Shown piece by piece: positions 17,432 to 26,383 of a DNA stretch of 64,000 nt. Source of the DNA: Roseovarius sp. (lineage in GTDB: Bacteria; Pseudomonadota; Alphaproteobacteria; Rhodobacterales; Rhodobacteraceae); contig NZ_JALUXE010000027.1 of the NCBI RefSeq assembly GCF_027019125.1, positions 434,001-498,000 of the forward strand. Direction: 5' to 3'. The notes under the pieces are model-generated. The model searched no databases, was not told where the DNA came from, and worked only from the letters and a program-made list of their open reading frames with translations. The translations under genes were made by a program, and so were the position numbers. Position 1 is the first letter of the stretch, and every line of letters starts with the position of its first letter.

Positions 17432-18016
17432 TCAGAGCGCGCGCATCCAGACTTGCAGATCATGGGCGCTTTCCTGCGCCGCTCCGATCTCCCGCCAGTT
17501 GAATTGCGCCACCGCACCCGGCAATGGCGCATAGCCCCGCTTGCGCCAGAAGGCATCCAGCGGCTGATAGCCTTCGGGCCGCGCCGGGTGATCCTTGGGC
17601 CGTATCACCGAGCAGAACGCGGCATAGTCGCGCCCCAGCTCCCGCGCCTGCGCCTCGCGCAGATCAAAGAACCGATGACCGATCCCCTGACCGCGATACT
17701 CCGGCAAAAGCACGCTTTCGGCGCAATAGAATATCCGGTCGAGCGCAAGGCCGCTCTCGGCGAATGCCGCGCCGAAATCGTCGGCGTGATCCTCCATCGG
17801 GGCGCCCGTGGCCGCGCCGATCAGGCGCGCGCCGTCATAGGCCCCCACCAGAATGGCATCCGCACTGTCGCGGTAGACCTGCAAATACCGCTCTTCATAG
17901 GCGACATCGCCGTCGTAGAGATAGGGATAGGCCCGAAACACCGCGATGCGCAGCCGCGCCACATCCGGCAGCGCCGCCGCCAGAGCCGCCCCCGTCAGCC
18001 GCTCGACCCGGATCAT
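17432..18016 (-). CDS. GNAT-family N-acetyltransferase
   Basis: 194-aa acyl-CoA-dependent acetyltransferase. Motif A, the acetyl-CoA pyrophosphate loop, is LLPEYRGQGIGHRFF, preceded by strand 4 (IFYCAESV). The start at 18016 overlaps the stop of the upstream SnoaL-like gene (ATGA), which makes it more likely than the longer frame from 18037. It is the last of four genes (UPF0262, phosphatase, SnoaL-like, GNAT) on the minus strand. Substrate not predictable. Confidence 0.82.
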   Translation of the reverse strand: MIRVERLTGAALAAALPDVARLRIAVFRAYPYLYDGDVAYEERYLQVYRDSADAILVGAYDGARLIGAATGAPMEDHADDFGAAFAESGLALDRIFYCAESVLLPEYRGQGIGHRFFDLREAQARELGRDYAAFCSVIRPKDHPARPEGYQPLDAFWRKRGYAPLPGAVAQFNWREIGAAQESAHDLQVWMRAL

Positions 18017-18408
18017 GCCGAAACCTGTTTCACCCAATCCGCAAGGTTGTAATAGGTCACGACGCGGGTGATCAGCCCATCCTTGAGGGTAAAGAACGAT
18101 CCGGCAGGCAGAACATAGGTCTGCCCCTTCGCCTCAGGCAGGCCCTCGTCGGTCTCCAGATAGGTGCCGTTCACGACGAATTCCGCCGCCGCCCGCGTGC
18201 CGCCCTCGGCGTCAAAGATCACCATATCGGTCAGTTCCTCGCGGTAGCACCGGCTCATGTGATCGCAAAACGCACGAAAGAGGTCCTTTCCCTCCCGCAC
18301 TTGCCCTTCGTTCACATGGTGGCGCACATCCTCGCTGAGGCACGCCAACATGCCGGGCACATCGCCCCGGTTGAAGGCATCGAAATAGGCTTTGACGGTC
18401 TCGTTCAT
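18013..18408 (-). CDS. SnoaL-like / ketosteroid-isomerase-related protein
   Basis: 131-aa protein of the NTF2-like fold. Features are ETVKAYFDAFNRGDVPGML at the N-terminus, the central DVRHHVNEG, and a C-terminal LITRVVTYYNLADWVKQV. Members are small isomerases, hydrolases or binding proteins, and the type named 'ketosteroid isomerase-related' is common in Rhodobacteraceae. Start ATG 18408 overlaps the phosphatase stop (ATGA). No specific reaction can be assigned. Confidence 0.75.
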   Translation of the reverse strand: MNETVKAYFDAFNRGDVPGMLACLSEDVRHHVNEGQVREGKDLFRAFCDHMSRCYREELTDMVIFDAEGGTRAAAEFVVNGTYLETDEGLPEAKGQTYVLPAGSFFTLKDGLITRVVTYYNLADWVKQVSA

Positions 18409-18866
18409 AAATCCTCCCGGGGTGGTCCCCAACGGTCCTGCAAATGCCCGATGATCTGGTCTCGGGTCTGACGATAGCTATCCAACCGCGCCTCGCGCGT
18501 CTGCGCAAGGCCGGTCGGGTCCATGATTGGCCAATAGACCACGTCCAGATGAAAAAACCGCGTCAATTCCAACGCCCGCCGCTGGCTTGCCGGGCTGAGC
18601 GCGACAACGATGTCAAACGAGGACAGATCGTCGCCCCATTGCTCCATCTGGTCAAAACTGCGCGAGCGGTGCCGCTCCAGTTCCACGCCGATCTCGCGGC
18701 ACACGGCGATGCTGAATCCGTCGATCTCCATATCGTTCTTGACGCCCGCCGATTGCACATAGGTGTCGGTGCCATAGAATTTCTTCATGATCCCCTCGGC
18801 CATGGGCGAGCGGACCGCGTTGTGATCGCAACAGAACAGCACCGATTGCGGCAGCGGTTCGGGCAT
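18405..18866 (-). CDS. low-molecular-weight protein-tyrosine-phosphatase/ArsC-like protein
   Basis: 153-aa protein with an N-terminal P-loop. The sequence SVLFCCDHNAVRSPMAEG matches the CX5R(S/T) signature of LMW phosphatases and thioredoxin-type arsenate reductases, but the first position reads C-C-D-H-N-A-V-R-S. A conserved acid near the C-terminus is in WPIMDPTG. This divergent LMWPTP form recurs in Rhodobacterales beside UPF0262. Its tyrosine-phosphatase or arsenate-reductase activity is inferred from the fold only. It starts 3 bp after the UPF0262 stop. Confidence 0.78.
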   Translation of the reverse strand: MPEPLPQSVLFCCDHNAVRSPMAEGIMKKFYGTDTYVQSAGVKNDMEIDGFSIAVCREIGVELERHRSRSFDQMEQWGDDLSSFDIVVALSPASQRRALELTRFFHLDVVYWPIMDPTGLAQTREARLDSYRQTRDQIIGHLQDRWGPPREDL

Positions 18867-18869
18867 GCC

Positions 18870-19349
18870 TCAGCCCCCGAAATGCAACACGCAGATCAGC
18901 GTGAACAGGCGCCGCGCGGTGTCATTGTCGATCTCGGCCTTGCCCTCCAGCCGCTCGGCCAGCACGCGCGCACCCTCGTTGTGAATCCCGCGCCGGGCCA
19001 TGTCGATCGTTTCGATCTGGCTGGGCGGCATGTTCTTCACCGCGTCGAAATAGCTCTCGCAGATGGCCCAGTAATCCTTGACCACCTGCCGGAACGGACT
19101 AAGCGACAGATGAAATTCGGCTGCCGGTTCGTCCGCGTCGGTGCGGATGTCGAACACCAACCGTTTTTCGCGGATCGCCAGCCCCAGACGATACGGTCCC
19201 TCCGGCACCGGACGGTCATCGCGCGCGGGCAGCGCGAAACTGTTTTCCTCGATGAGATCATACATGGCCACCTTGCGCTCCTGCTCGATCTCGGGCGTGG
19301 GGGGCGGAAGGTTGGCATCGTCCAACTCGATATGGCAAATCCGGCTCAT
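18870..19349 (-). CDS. UPF0262 family protein
   Basis: 159-aa cytoplasmic protein of unknown function restricted mainly to alphaproteobacteria. Recognised from SRICHIELDDANLPPPTPEIEQER near the start in outline (E-R-K-V-A-M-YDL) and from the middle segment FHLSLSPFRQVVKDYW and the C-terminal TARRLFTLICVLHFGG. In related genomes it often lies beside hisD; no his gene is adjacent here. First gene of a four-gene minus-strand run. Confidence 0.88.
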   Translation of the reverse strand: MSRICHIELDDANLPPPTPEIEQERKVAMYDLIEENSFALPARDDRPVPEGPYRLGLAIREKRLVFDIRTDADEPAAEFHLSLSPFRQVVKDYWAICESYFDAVKNMPPSQIETIDMARRGIHNEGARVLAERLEGKAEIDNDTARRLFTLICVLHFGG

Positions 19350-19625
19350 GGGTCTTACTCGTGCTGCGTCCTGTTCTCGTCCCTAACGCAGCGCGGCGGC
19401 TTGGGCAATCGCCGTGACCTCTTGGCTGTCGCTTGGGGCGCGCGGCGTCACCCACCCGCCACGCCTGTCAGGAAATTGCCGCGAAATCCTGACGATTGAT
19501 CACAATCTTGCCTTGTTGCCGTGACAAATTGTTCTCAGATCGGCAATAATGCTGAAAAACAGGCTAAGCCGACCTTAAGAGTGACCCGTTATAGTCGGGG
19601 AGAGCAGGTTTACCGGGGCGATTGA

Positions 19626-20285
19626 ATGCTCGAGTTTGAGAACGTCAGCAAGTCCTTTTGGACAGGCACACAGCGCAAAGTCATCCTTGACCGGGTGTCG
19701 TTCCGTGTGGAGCTTGGCCATAGCCTTGGCATCCTTGCGCCCAACGGCACCGGCAAGACGACTCTGATCAACATGATGGCCGGACTCGAAAAGCCGGACG
19801 AAGGCGTGATCCGGCGCGGCTGTCGCATCTCCTTTCCTCTGGGCTTCATGGGCGGGGTCGTCAACCGGCTCTCGGCGCTGGACAACTCGCGCTATATCGC
19901 GCGCCTCTATGGCCTTGATCCCGATTATATCGAGGCCTATTGCCGTTGGCTCTGTGGCTTGGGCGAATATTTCGAGCAACCCCTCGGCACCTATTCCTCG
20001 GGCATGCGCGCACGCTTCAGCTTTGCACTCATGCTGGCCCTCGATTTCGACATGTATCTGATCGACGAGGGCATGCCCGGCTCGACCGATGTCGAGTTCA
20101 ACCGCAAGGCAGGCGATATCCTTCAGGAACGTCTGCGCAGCACCACCGTGATCATCGTCTCGCATGATCCCAAGGTGCTTGAGAAATTCGCCCGCTCGGC
20201 CGCTGTGCTGATGGGCGGCAAACTTTACATGTTCGACACCTTGGAAGAGGCAAAAGAGCTCTATGACTACGAAACCCAAGGCTAG
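19626..20285 (+). CDS. kpsT: capsule polysaccharide ABC transporter ATPase, KpsT-like
   Basis: 219-aa ABC ATPase that would power capsule export through a KpsM-type channel. Walker A is APNGTGKT (38-45), the signature is the degenerate YSSGMR (123-128) typical of polysaccharide exporters, Walker B is FDMYLIDE (141-148), and a switch histidine follows in IIVSHD. Length matches KpsT (about 220 aa). A 276-bp gap upstream should hold the promoter. The kpsE start overlaps its 3' end by 23 nt. No kpsM permease is found anywhere in the window, which is unusual because kpsM normally sits next to kpsT. Confidence 0.88.
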   Translation: MLEFENVSKSFWTGTQRKVILDRVSFRVELGHSLGILAPNGTGKTTLINMMAGLEKPDEGVIRRGCRISFPLGFMGGVVNRLSALDNSRYIARLYGLDPDYIEAYCRWLCGLGEYFEQPLGTYSSGMRARFSFALMLALDFDMYLIDEGMPGSTDVEFNRKAGDILQERLRSTTVIIVSHDPKVLEKFARSAAVLMGGKLYMFDTLEEAKELYDYETQG

Positions 20286-21897
20286 AAAGTTCCGCATCCG
20301 CCGGAGCGCCGATTCCCTTGCCCCGCGTGTCGCCACCTCGGCGGATGCAGGTGCCGCCCCGCCTGTCGAGGACACGTCACCTCCCACACAAGAGGGACAG
20401 GTCGCCTCGGCACGCGAAACCGCGGCCAGCCAGAGTATCGACGACATCCGCCGCGAGGGGCTCACGGGGCGCGAACTGCGCATGGCCCGGCGCATGGCGC
20501 AAAAGCACGGGCTCGCGCCCACGTCGGATTTCGACGCCGTGCGCCTTTTGCGCGCGCGCGGCATCGACCCGTTCCAGCGGGCCAATATTCTCGAACTTGT
20601 GGCCAGTGACGGTGGCAACACCCCGCCGCCGCCCAATGGGGCCACGCCCGCCGCGGCCGCCGGCGCGCCGCAGGGCCGCGTGCAATTGCCGCAAACCGTG
20701 CCCGTCGCGCGCCAGACGCTGCCCTCCACGGACATCAGCCCGGCCGACCGCCGCGCCAAGGAAATCCACGAAATTCAGCGCGACATCGGCCGCCGCCGCC
20801 GCCGCCGCTTGCTGTTGCTCTTGTCGCGCCTTGCCGCCTTCGTGCTGCTGCCGACCATCGTGGTCAGCTATTATTTCTACGCCATCGCCACGCCGATGTA
20901 TGCGACCAAATCCGCCTTTCTGATCCTCTCGGCGGATGGTGGCGGCGGTCCCGGCGGCGGATTGGGCGGCCTTCTGCCCACACAGTTCGCCACCGGTCAG
21001 GATGCCATCGCCACCCAGGAATACCTCGAATCCAAGGATGCGATGCTGCGCCTTGACGAGGAACTCGGCTTTCGCGCGCATTTCAGCGACCCCTCGATCG
21101 ACGCGCTGCAACGGCTCGATCCCGACGCCAGCCACGAAACCGCCTACAAGCTTTACCGCAAATACGTGAAACTCGGCTACGATCCGACCGAGGGCGTCAT
21201 CCGCATGGAGGTGTCGACCGCCGATCCCGCCCTCAGCGCCACGTTTTCCGAACGCCTGATCAAATATGCCGAAGAGCGGGTGGACGAACTCAGCCGCCAG
21301 AAACGTCAGGACGCGGTCAGCACCGCCGCCGAAAGCCTGGAACAGGCCAAGGCCGACCGCCGCGCCGCCCAGCAGACACTGGTCTCGCTCCAGGAAGGCA
21401 GCATCCTTGATCCCGAAGGCGAGATTGCCAGCATCCGCGCCCTCGTGAACACCGTCGAATTGCAGCTTCAGGAAAAGGAACTGGCGCTCAATATCCAGCT
21501 CAACAACGCCCGCCCCAACGCCGCCCGCGTCGAGGCGCTCCAGAGCGAGATCGAGATCTTGGGTGCCGAACTCGACCGTCAGAAAAGACGGCTGACCGAG
21601 GCCACCGCCGGCGAAAGCTCGCTCGCCTCCAAGACCGCCGCGATCCAGATGGCGCAGGCCGATCTTGCCACCGCCGATCTGGTGCTGCAATCCGCACTCG
21701 AGGCGAAACGCCAGTCCGAGATCGAGGCCAACAAGCAGGTCCGCTATCTCACGGTCAGCGTGCGCCCCCTTGCCTCGCAGGATTCCTCCTATCCGCGGGC
21801 CTTCGAGAATACGATACTGGCCTTCCTGATCTTTTCTGGTATCTACCTGCTCATATCGCTTACAGCGTCCATTCTGCGTGAACAGGTGTCTTCCTGA
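20263..21897 (+). CDS. kpsE: capsule polysaccharide export inner-membrane protein, KpsE-like (PCP-3)
   Basis: 544-aa polysaccharide co-polymerase-type protein linking the inner-membrane exporter to the outer-membrane channel. Two membrane segments flank a periplasmic region: about 183-208 (after six consecutive arginines) and 516-535. The periplasmic part has a long coiled coil (about 340-480). E. coli KpsE has 382 aa; the extra length here is an N-terminal cytoplasmic tail of about 175 residues, rich in Ala, Pro and Arg. The tail includes a segment [19 protein letters not shown] that also appears in related rhodobacterial proteins. It overlaps kpsT and is followed at once by kdsA. Confidence 0.85.
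   Translation: MTTKPKARKFRIRRSADSLAPRVATSADAGAAPPVEDTSPPTQEGQVASARETAASQSIDDIRREGLTGRELRMARRMAQKHGLAPTSDFDAVRLLRARGIDPFQRANILELVASDGGNTPPPPNGATPAAAAGAPQGRVQLPQTVPVARQTLPSTDISPADRRAKEIHEIQRDIGRRRRRRLLLLLSRLAAFVLLPTIVVSYYFYAIATPMYATKSAFLILSADGGGGPGGGLGGLLPTQFATGQDAIATQEYLESKDAMLRLDEELGFRAHFSDPSIDALQRLDPDASHETAYKLYRKYVKLGYDPTEGVIRMEVSTADPALSATFSERLIKYAEERVDELSRQKRQDAVSTAAESLEQAKADRRAAQQTLVSLQEGSILDPEGEIASIRALVNTVELQLQEKELALNIQLNNARPNAARVEALQSEIEILGAELDRQKRRLTEATAGESSLASKTAAIQMAQADLATADLVLQSALEAKRQSEIEANKQVRYLTVSVRPLASQDSSYPRAFENTILAFLIFSGIYLLISLTASILREQVSS
20791..20808 (+). repeat. (CGC)6 trinucleotide run in kpsE
   Basis: Six tandem CGC codons encode Arg-Arg-Arg-Arg-Arg-Arg directly before the first membrane helix of the KpsE-like protein. 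In-frame changes in copy number would alter only the number of positive charges there. Confidence 0.8.
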
Positions 21898-21898
21898 T

Positions 21899-22732
21899 AT
21901 GAAACATATCGACCTCAACGGGCGGGAGATCGGCAATGATCGCCCTCTGACCCTCATCGCCGGCCCTTGCCAGCTCGAATCCGCCGACCACGCCCAGATG
22001 ATCGCGGGCACGCTGCAAGAGGCCTGCGCCGCCCATGGCGCGGGGCTGATCTTCAAGGGCAGCTTTGACAAGGCCAACCGCACCTCGCTCTCGGGCAAGC
22101 GCGGTCTGGGCATCGACGAGGGGCTCAAGGTGCTGCAATCGGTCAAGGATACCCTTGGCTTGCCCGTGCTCACCGACATCCACACCGCCGAGCAATGTGC
22201 GCCCGTGGCCGAGGTGGTCGATGTGCTGCAAATCCCCGCCTTTCTCTGCCGCCAGACCGATCTGCTGATCGCGGCCGGTGAAACCGGTGCGGTGATCAAT
22301 GTGAAAAAGGGTCAGTTTCTTGCCCCGTGGGACATGCCCAATGTCATCTCCAAGATCGAAAGCACCGGCAACACCCGCATCCTGCTGACCGAACGCGGCA
22401 CCTCCTTTGGCTACAACACCCTCGTCGCCGATATGCGCAGCCTGCCGCAGATGGCTGCGACCGGCTATCCGGTGGTGATGGACGCCACCCATTCGGTGCA
22501 ACAACCCGGCGGGCGTGGTGGCAGCAGCGGTGGACAGCGCGAATTCGCCCCTGTGATGGCCCGCGCGGCGGTTGCCTTGGGCGTCGCCTCCGTCTTCATC
22601 GAAACCCATGAAGACCCTGACAACGCCCCCTCCGACGGGCCCAACATGATCCCGCTCGCGCAGATGTCGGCGCTCATCGACACGCTGATGCAATTCGACC
22701 GTCTGGCCAAGGCGCATCCTCTGTCCATTTGA
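21899..22732 (+). CDS. kdsA: 3-deoxy-8-phosphooctulonate synthase
   Basis: 277-aa aldolase-like enzyme that condenses phosphoenolpyruvate with D-arabinose 5-phosphate to Kdo-8-phosphate, feeding lipopolysaccharide and the poly-Kdo linker of ABC-type capsules. Hallmarks are [10 protein letters not shown] near the N-terminus, [42 protein letters not shown] and [11 protein letters not shown] cysteine in the first motif (AGPCQLES) hints at the metal-dependent class, which is not settled here. The start at 21899 follows the kpsE stop by 1 bp; an earlier in-frame ATG would lie inside kpsE. Confidence 0.95.
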   Translation: MKHIDLNGREIGNDRPLTLIAGPCQLESADHAQMIAGTLQEACAAHGAGLIFKGSFDKANRTSLSGKRGLGIDEGLKVLQSVKDTLGLPVLTDIHTAEQCAPVAEVVDVLQIPAFLCRQTDLLIAAGETGAVINVKKGQFLAPWDMPNVISKIESTGNTRILLTERGTSFGYNTLVADMRSLPQMAATGYPVVMDATHSVQQPGGRGGSSGGQREFAPVMARAAVALGVASVFIETHEDPDNAPSDGPNMIPLAQMSALIDTLMQFDRLAKAHPLSI

Positions 22733-22748
22733 CCGAAGAAAGAGTTTC

Positions 22749-24245
22749 ATGACCAAACCCTTGCCGACCGTCACTCCCAACACCTGGGAATTCCTGCGCG
22801 ATGCCATGATCGCCCCCACCGGCTTTCGTGAATATGACGCCCGCTGGAAATACCCCGATCAGATCAACCTGCCCGGCATCACCGCTCTCGGTCTCGGTCT
22901 CGGCACCCAGATGCACGCGCGCGGCATCGCACCTGTGATTGCGGTCGGGAATGACTATCGCGACTATTCGCTCTCGATCAAGAACGCCCTGATCCTCGGT
23001 CTCATGCAGGCGGGGATCACGGTCAAGGATATTGGCCCCGCCCTCAGCCCGATGGCCTATTTCGCGCAATTCCATCTCGATGTGCCCGCCGTCGCCATGG
23101 TCACGGCCTCGCACAACCCGAATGGCTGGACCGGGGTCAAGATGGGCTTTGATCGCCCGCTCACCCACGGCCCCGACGAGATGGCCGAACTCCGCGACAT
23201 CGTGCTCGAGGGGCGCGGTCTGCCCCGCCCCGGCGGTGCCTATGAATTCGTCCCCGGCGTGCGCGAGGCCTATCTCGACGATCTCGTCGGCGATTTCCGC
23301 ATGACCCGCAAACTCCGCGTCGTCTGCGCCACCGGCAACGGCACCGCCTCGGCCTTTGCGCCCGAGCTTTTCGAACGCTTGGGTGTCGAGGTGATCCCCT
23401 CGCATAACACGCTCGACTACACCTTTCCGCATTACAATCCCAATCCCGAAGCCATGGAAATGCTGCATGACATGGCCGAAACCGTGCGCGCGACGGGGGC
23501 CGATTTCGCGCTCGGCTTTGACGGCGACGGCGACCGCTGCGGCGTCGTGGATGACGAGGGCGAGGAAATCTTTGCCGACAAGGTCGGTGTCATCATGGCG
23601 CGCGACCTGTCCAAGATCTATCCCAACGCCACCTTCGTTGCGGATGTGAAATCCACCGGCCTCTTCGCCTCGGACCCCGACCTGATCAAGAACGGTGTGA
23701 CCGCCGATTACTGGAAAACCGGCCATAGCCACATGAAGCGCCGGGTCAAGGAACTGGGCGCGCTCGCGGGCTTCGAGAAATCGGGGCATTACTTCCTCGC
23801 CGAACCCATCGGGCGCGGCTACGACTGCGGCATGCGCGTCGCGGTCGAGATCTGCAAACTGATGGACCGCAACCCCGATATGTCGATGTCCGACCTGCGC
23901 CGCGCGCTGCCCGTGACCTATTCGACCCCCACCATGTCGCCCTATTGCGCCGATACCGAGAAATACGCCGTGCTGGATCGCATCGTTGCGCGCCTTGTCG
24001 CGCGTCATGCCGCAGGCGAACCCCTCGCCGGGCGCGCGATCAAAGAGGTCGTGACCGTCAATGGGGCGCGCGTCATTCTCGACAACGGGTCTTGGGGCCT
24101 CGTGCGCGCCTCCTCCAACACCCCGAACCTCGTGGTGGTCTGCGAGAGCAGCGACAGCGACGCGGAAATGCGCGCCATCTTCGCGGATCTCGATGCCGTC
24201 ATCCGCACCGAACCAAGCGTTGGCGACTACGATCAGACGATCTGA
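22749..24245 (+). CDS. phosphomannomutase/phosphoglucomutase
   Basis: 498-aa alpha-D-phosphohexomutase interconverting hexose 6- and 1-phosphates for nucleotide-sugar synthesis. The phosphoserine loop is VTASHNPNGWTGVK, the metal loop is FDGDGDRCGV, the sugar-binding loop is FEKSGHYF, and a C-terminal phosphate-binding segment RASSNTPNL completes the four domains. Length suits the bacterial PMM/PGM (AlgC/ManB) class. It follows kdsA by 16 bp, so it likely supplies mannose-1-P or glucose-1-P for the capsule. A hairpin-forming repeat lies just after the stop. Confidence 0.9.
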   Translation: MTKPLPTVTPNTWEFLRDAMIAPTGFREYDARWKYPDQINLPGITALGLGLGTQMHARGIAPVIAVGNDYRDYSLSIKNALILGLMQAGITVKDIGPALSPMAYFAQFHLDVPAVAMVTASHNPNGWTGVKMGFDRPLTHGPDEMAELRDIVLEGRGLPRPGGAYEFVPGVREAYLDDLVGDFRMTRKLRVVCATGNGTASAFAPELFERLGVEVIPSHNTLDYTFPHYNPNPEAMEMLHDMAETVRATGADFALGFDGDGDRCGVVDDEGEEIFADKVGVIMARDLSKIYPNATFVADVKSTGLFASDPDLIKNGVTADYWKTGHSHMKRRVKELGALAGFEKSGHYFLAEPIGRGYDCGMRVAVEICKLMDRNPDMSMSDLRRALPVTYSTPTMSPYCADTEKYAVLDRIVARLVARHAAGEPLAGRAIKEVVTVNGARVILDNGSWGLVRASSNTPNLVVVCESSDSDAEMRAIFADLDAVIRTEPSVGDYDQTI

Positions 24246-24253
24246 CACCGGGC

Positions 24254-24318
24254 TTCATCTGGCCTGAAAATACCTCGGGGGAGGCCCGGATGAAATCCGG
24301 GACGGGGGCAGTGCCCCC
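24254..24318. repeat. dispersed intergenic repeat, copy 2, with two hairpins
   Basis: Shares TTCATCTGGCC(t)GAAA-TACCTCGGGGG with copy 1 at 15151-15195. It contains a perfect inverted repeat CCCGGAT-GAA-ATCCGGG (24285-24301) and then GGGGGCAGTGCCCCC (24304-24318). It begins 8 bp after the phosphomutase stop and may act as its transcript end, although no T-tract follows. Confidence 0.75.
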
Positions 24319-24370
24319 TACCACCCCTGTCGTGTACGCAATGCGTGGACGCGAGGTCCACTTTGTCCCG

Positions 24371-26383
24371 TCACGCGGCCAATCCGCGCCCCTTGAGCAA
24401 CGCCGCAACCCCCGGCATCTGCCCCCGGAACTTCAGATAGAGCGTCTCCGCATCCTCTGATCCTCCGCGCGAAAGAATGTGCGTTTCCAGGGCCTTGGCC
24501 CGCTCCACGTCAAATGCCCCGCCAGCCTCCTCGAAACTGGCAAAGGCATCGGCATCCATCACCTCGGACCACATATAGCTGTAATACCCGCTGGAATACC
24601 CATCCCCGGAAAAGACATGCGCGAAATGCGGGCTCGCATGACGCATGGTAATGGCCTTCGACATGCCAAGATTATCCAATATTTCCAACTGCTTGGCCAT
24701 GATGTCGCGAGGGGCTTCACCCTCGTGGAACGCCAGATCTACAAGGGCAGAGGCGACATATTCGACCGTCTGAAATCCCTGATCGAAATTCGCGGCTCTT
24801 AGCAATTTATCCAGCAATTCCCGTGGCATGGCTTCGCCCGTCTCGACATGGGTCGCATAGCGTTCCAGCACTTCGGGCACTTCCAGCCAGTGTTCATAGA
24901 GCTGTGAGGGCAGCTCGACAAAGTCACGCGCCACGGAAGTCCCTGAAATACTTTCATAATTCACGTCTGACAGCATCTGGTGCAGGGCATGGCCGAACTC
25001 GTGGAAGAGCGTGCGCGCATCGTCATAACTCAGCAGCGCCGGATCGCCCTTGGCAAAGTTGCAGACGTTGATCACCACCGGCCCCTGCAGCTTTGGCCGC
25101 TTGGCCTGACCGCGCATCGCCGAGCACCAGGCACCCGACCGCTTGGACCCGCGCGCAAAATAATCCCCAATGAAAACAGCGACATGCTCACCGTTCCGCG
25201 TCACTTCCCAGGCCCGGCAATCGGGGTGGTAGAGGGGCAGATCAAGCGGGTGAAACTCCAACCCGAACAGCCGATTGGCACAGCCAAACGCCGCCGCGAT
25301 CATGCTCTCGAGCGACAGGTAAGGCTTGAGGGCGGTCTCATCCAGATCATGCTCTGCCTGCCGCCGTTTCTCGGCATAGTAGCGCCAGTCCCATGGTTCC
25401 AATTCTCCATTGATTCCATCGGCTTGCATCATTTCTGTCAGGCGTGCGGCATCCCGCTCCGCCTGCGCCTTGGCCGGTTCCCATACTGCCATCAACAGGT
25501 CGCGCACCGCTTCGGGTGTCTTGGCCATCTCGGTTTCCAGCTTGTAAGCCGCAAAGCTCTCGTATCCGAGCAACGCCGCTCGCTCTGCCCGCAGGCGCAA
25601 TATTTCGGCGGCCACCTCGCGATTGTCGGTCTCACCCCCCATGGCCCCACGCGAAACCCATGATTCATATGCCTTTTTTCTCAGATCACGACGGGGTGAA
25701 AATTGCAGGAACGGCACGATCAACGACCGTGACAGCGTGATAACCGGCCGCTCCAATCCTTTCTCGCGCCCCGCCGCGCGGGCGGCATCGACCAGAAAAT
25801 CAGGCAATCCCGCCAAATCAGCCTCGGCCAATTCCATATGCCACCCGGCCTCATCCGCCAGCAGGTTCTGGGTGAATGCCGTCCCCAATTCCGCCAGGCG
25901 TGCCATGATTGCGCGCATCCGCGCCTCTTCTGCGCCTGTCAGGGCCGCGCCAGAGCGGCGGAATCCTCGATGCGTCAGCATCAGGAGCCGCGCCTCTTCC
26001 GGCGTCAGGCCAAGCGTGTCGCGCGCTGCCCACAGGGCTTCGATCCTCGAAAAAAGCGCTTTGTTTCCATAGAGTTCCGAAGAATAAGCCGCGAGTTTAG
26101 GCGCGAAGTCGCGCTGCAGTTCCTGCCGCTTTGGATTGCTGTCCGCACCCGCAAGCGTGTAGAAAACCGACAGCACCTGATCCAACCCTTTGCCCGAGGC
26201 CTCCAGGGCCTCGATCGTGTTGGCAAAGCTGGGCGGCTCCGAATTATCCGCAATTGCCGCCACTTCGGCGCGCGCTTGGGCAAGGGCTGCCTCGAACGCA
26301 GGTGTGAAATCCGCGTCCGAAATGGCGTCAAAGGGGGCAAGGGCGAATGGCGTTGTCCACTCAGCCAGCAACATGTTGGTCAT
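24371..26383 (-). CDS. M3-family metallopeptidase (oligopeptidase A / dipeptidyl carboxypeptidase type)
   Basis: 670-aa zinc peptidase that degrades short peptides in the cytoplasm. The zinc motif HEFGHALH lies at about residue 461, with the downstream glutamate expected in the segment DFVELPSQLYEHW. The C-terminal HFAHVFSGDGYSSGYYSYMW is strongly conserved in Dcp/PrlC enzymes. ATG at 26383 is chosen because GGAGA lies just upstream; it overlaps the end of the MoeB-like gene by 23 nt. Last gene of the rpoH-chaN-coaBC-dut-moeB-like unit. PrlC and Dcp cannot be separated by reading alone. Confidence 0.93.
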   Translation of the reverse strand: MTNMLLAEWTTPFALAPFDAISDADFTPAFEAALAQARAEVAAIADNSEPPSFANTIEALEASGKGLDQVLSVFYTLAGADSNPKRQELQRDFAPKLAAYSSELYGNKALFSRIEALWAARDTLGLTPEEARLLMLTHRGFRRSGAALTGAEEARMRAIMARLAELGTAFTQNLLADEAGWHMELAEADLAGLPDFLVDAARAAGREKGLERPVITLSRSLIVPFLQFSPRRDLRKKAYESWVSRGAMGGETDNREVAAEILRLRAERAALLGYESFAAYKLETEMAKTPEAVRDLLMAVWEPAKAQAERDAARLTEMMQADGINGELEPWDWRYYAEKRRQAEHDLDETALKPYLSLESMIAAAFGCANRLFGLEFHPLDLPLYHPDCRAWEVTRNGEHVAVFIGDYFARGSKRSGAWCSAMRGQAKRPKLQGPVVINVCNFAKGDPALLSYDDARTLFHEFGHALHQMLSDVNYESISGTSVARDFVELPSQLYEHWLEVPEVLERYATHVETGEAMPRELLDKLLRAANFDQGFQTVEYVASALVDLAFHEGEAPRDIMAKQLEILDNLGMSKAITMRHASPHFAHVFSGDGYSSGYYSYMWSEVMDADAFASFEEAGGAFDVERAKALETHILSRGGSEDAETLYLKFRGQMPGVAALLKGRGLAA

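Noticed and set aside
20377-22299. 640-aa minus-strand open frame opposite kpsE-kdsA
   Set aside because: Antisense shadow; kpsE and kdsA have clear motifs on the other strand.
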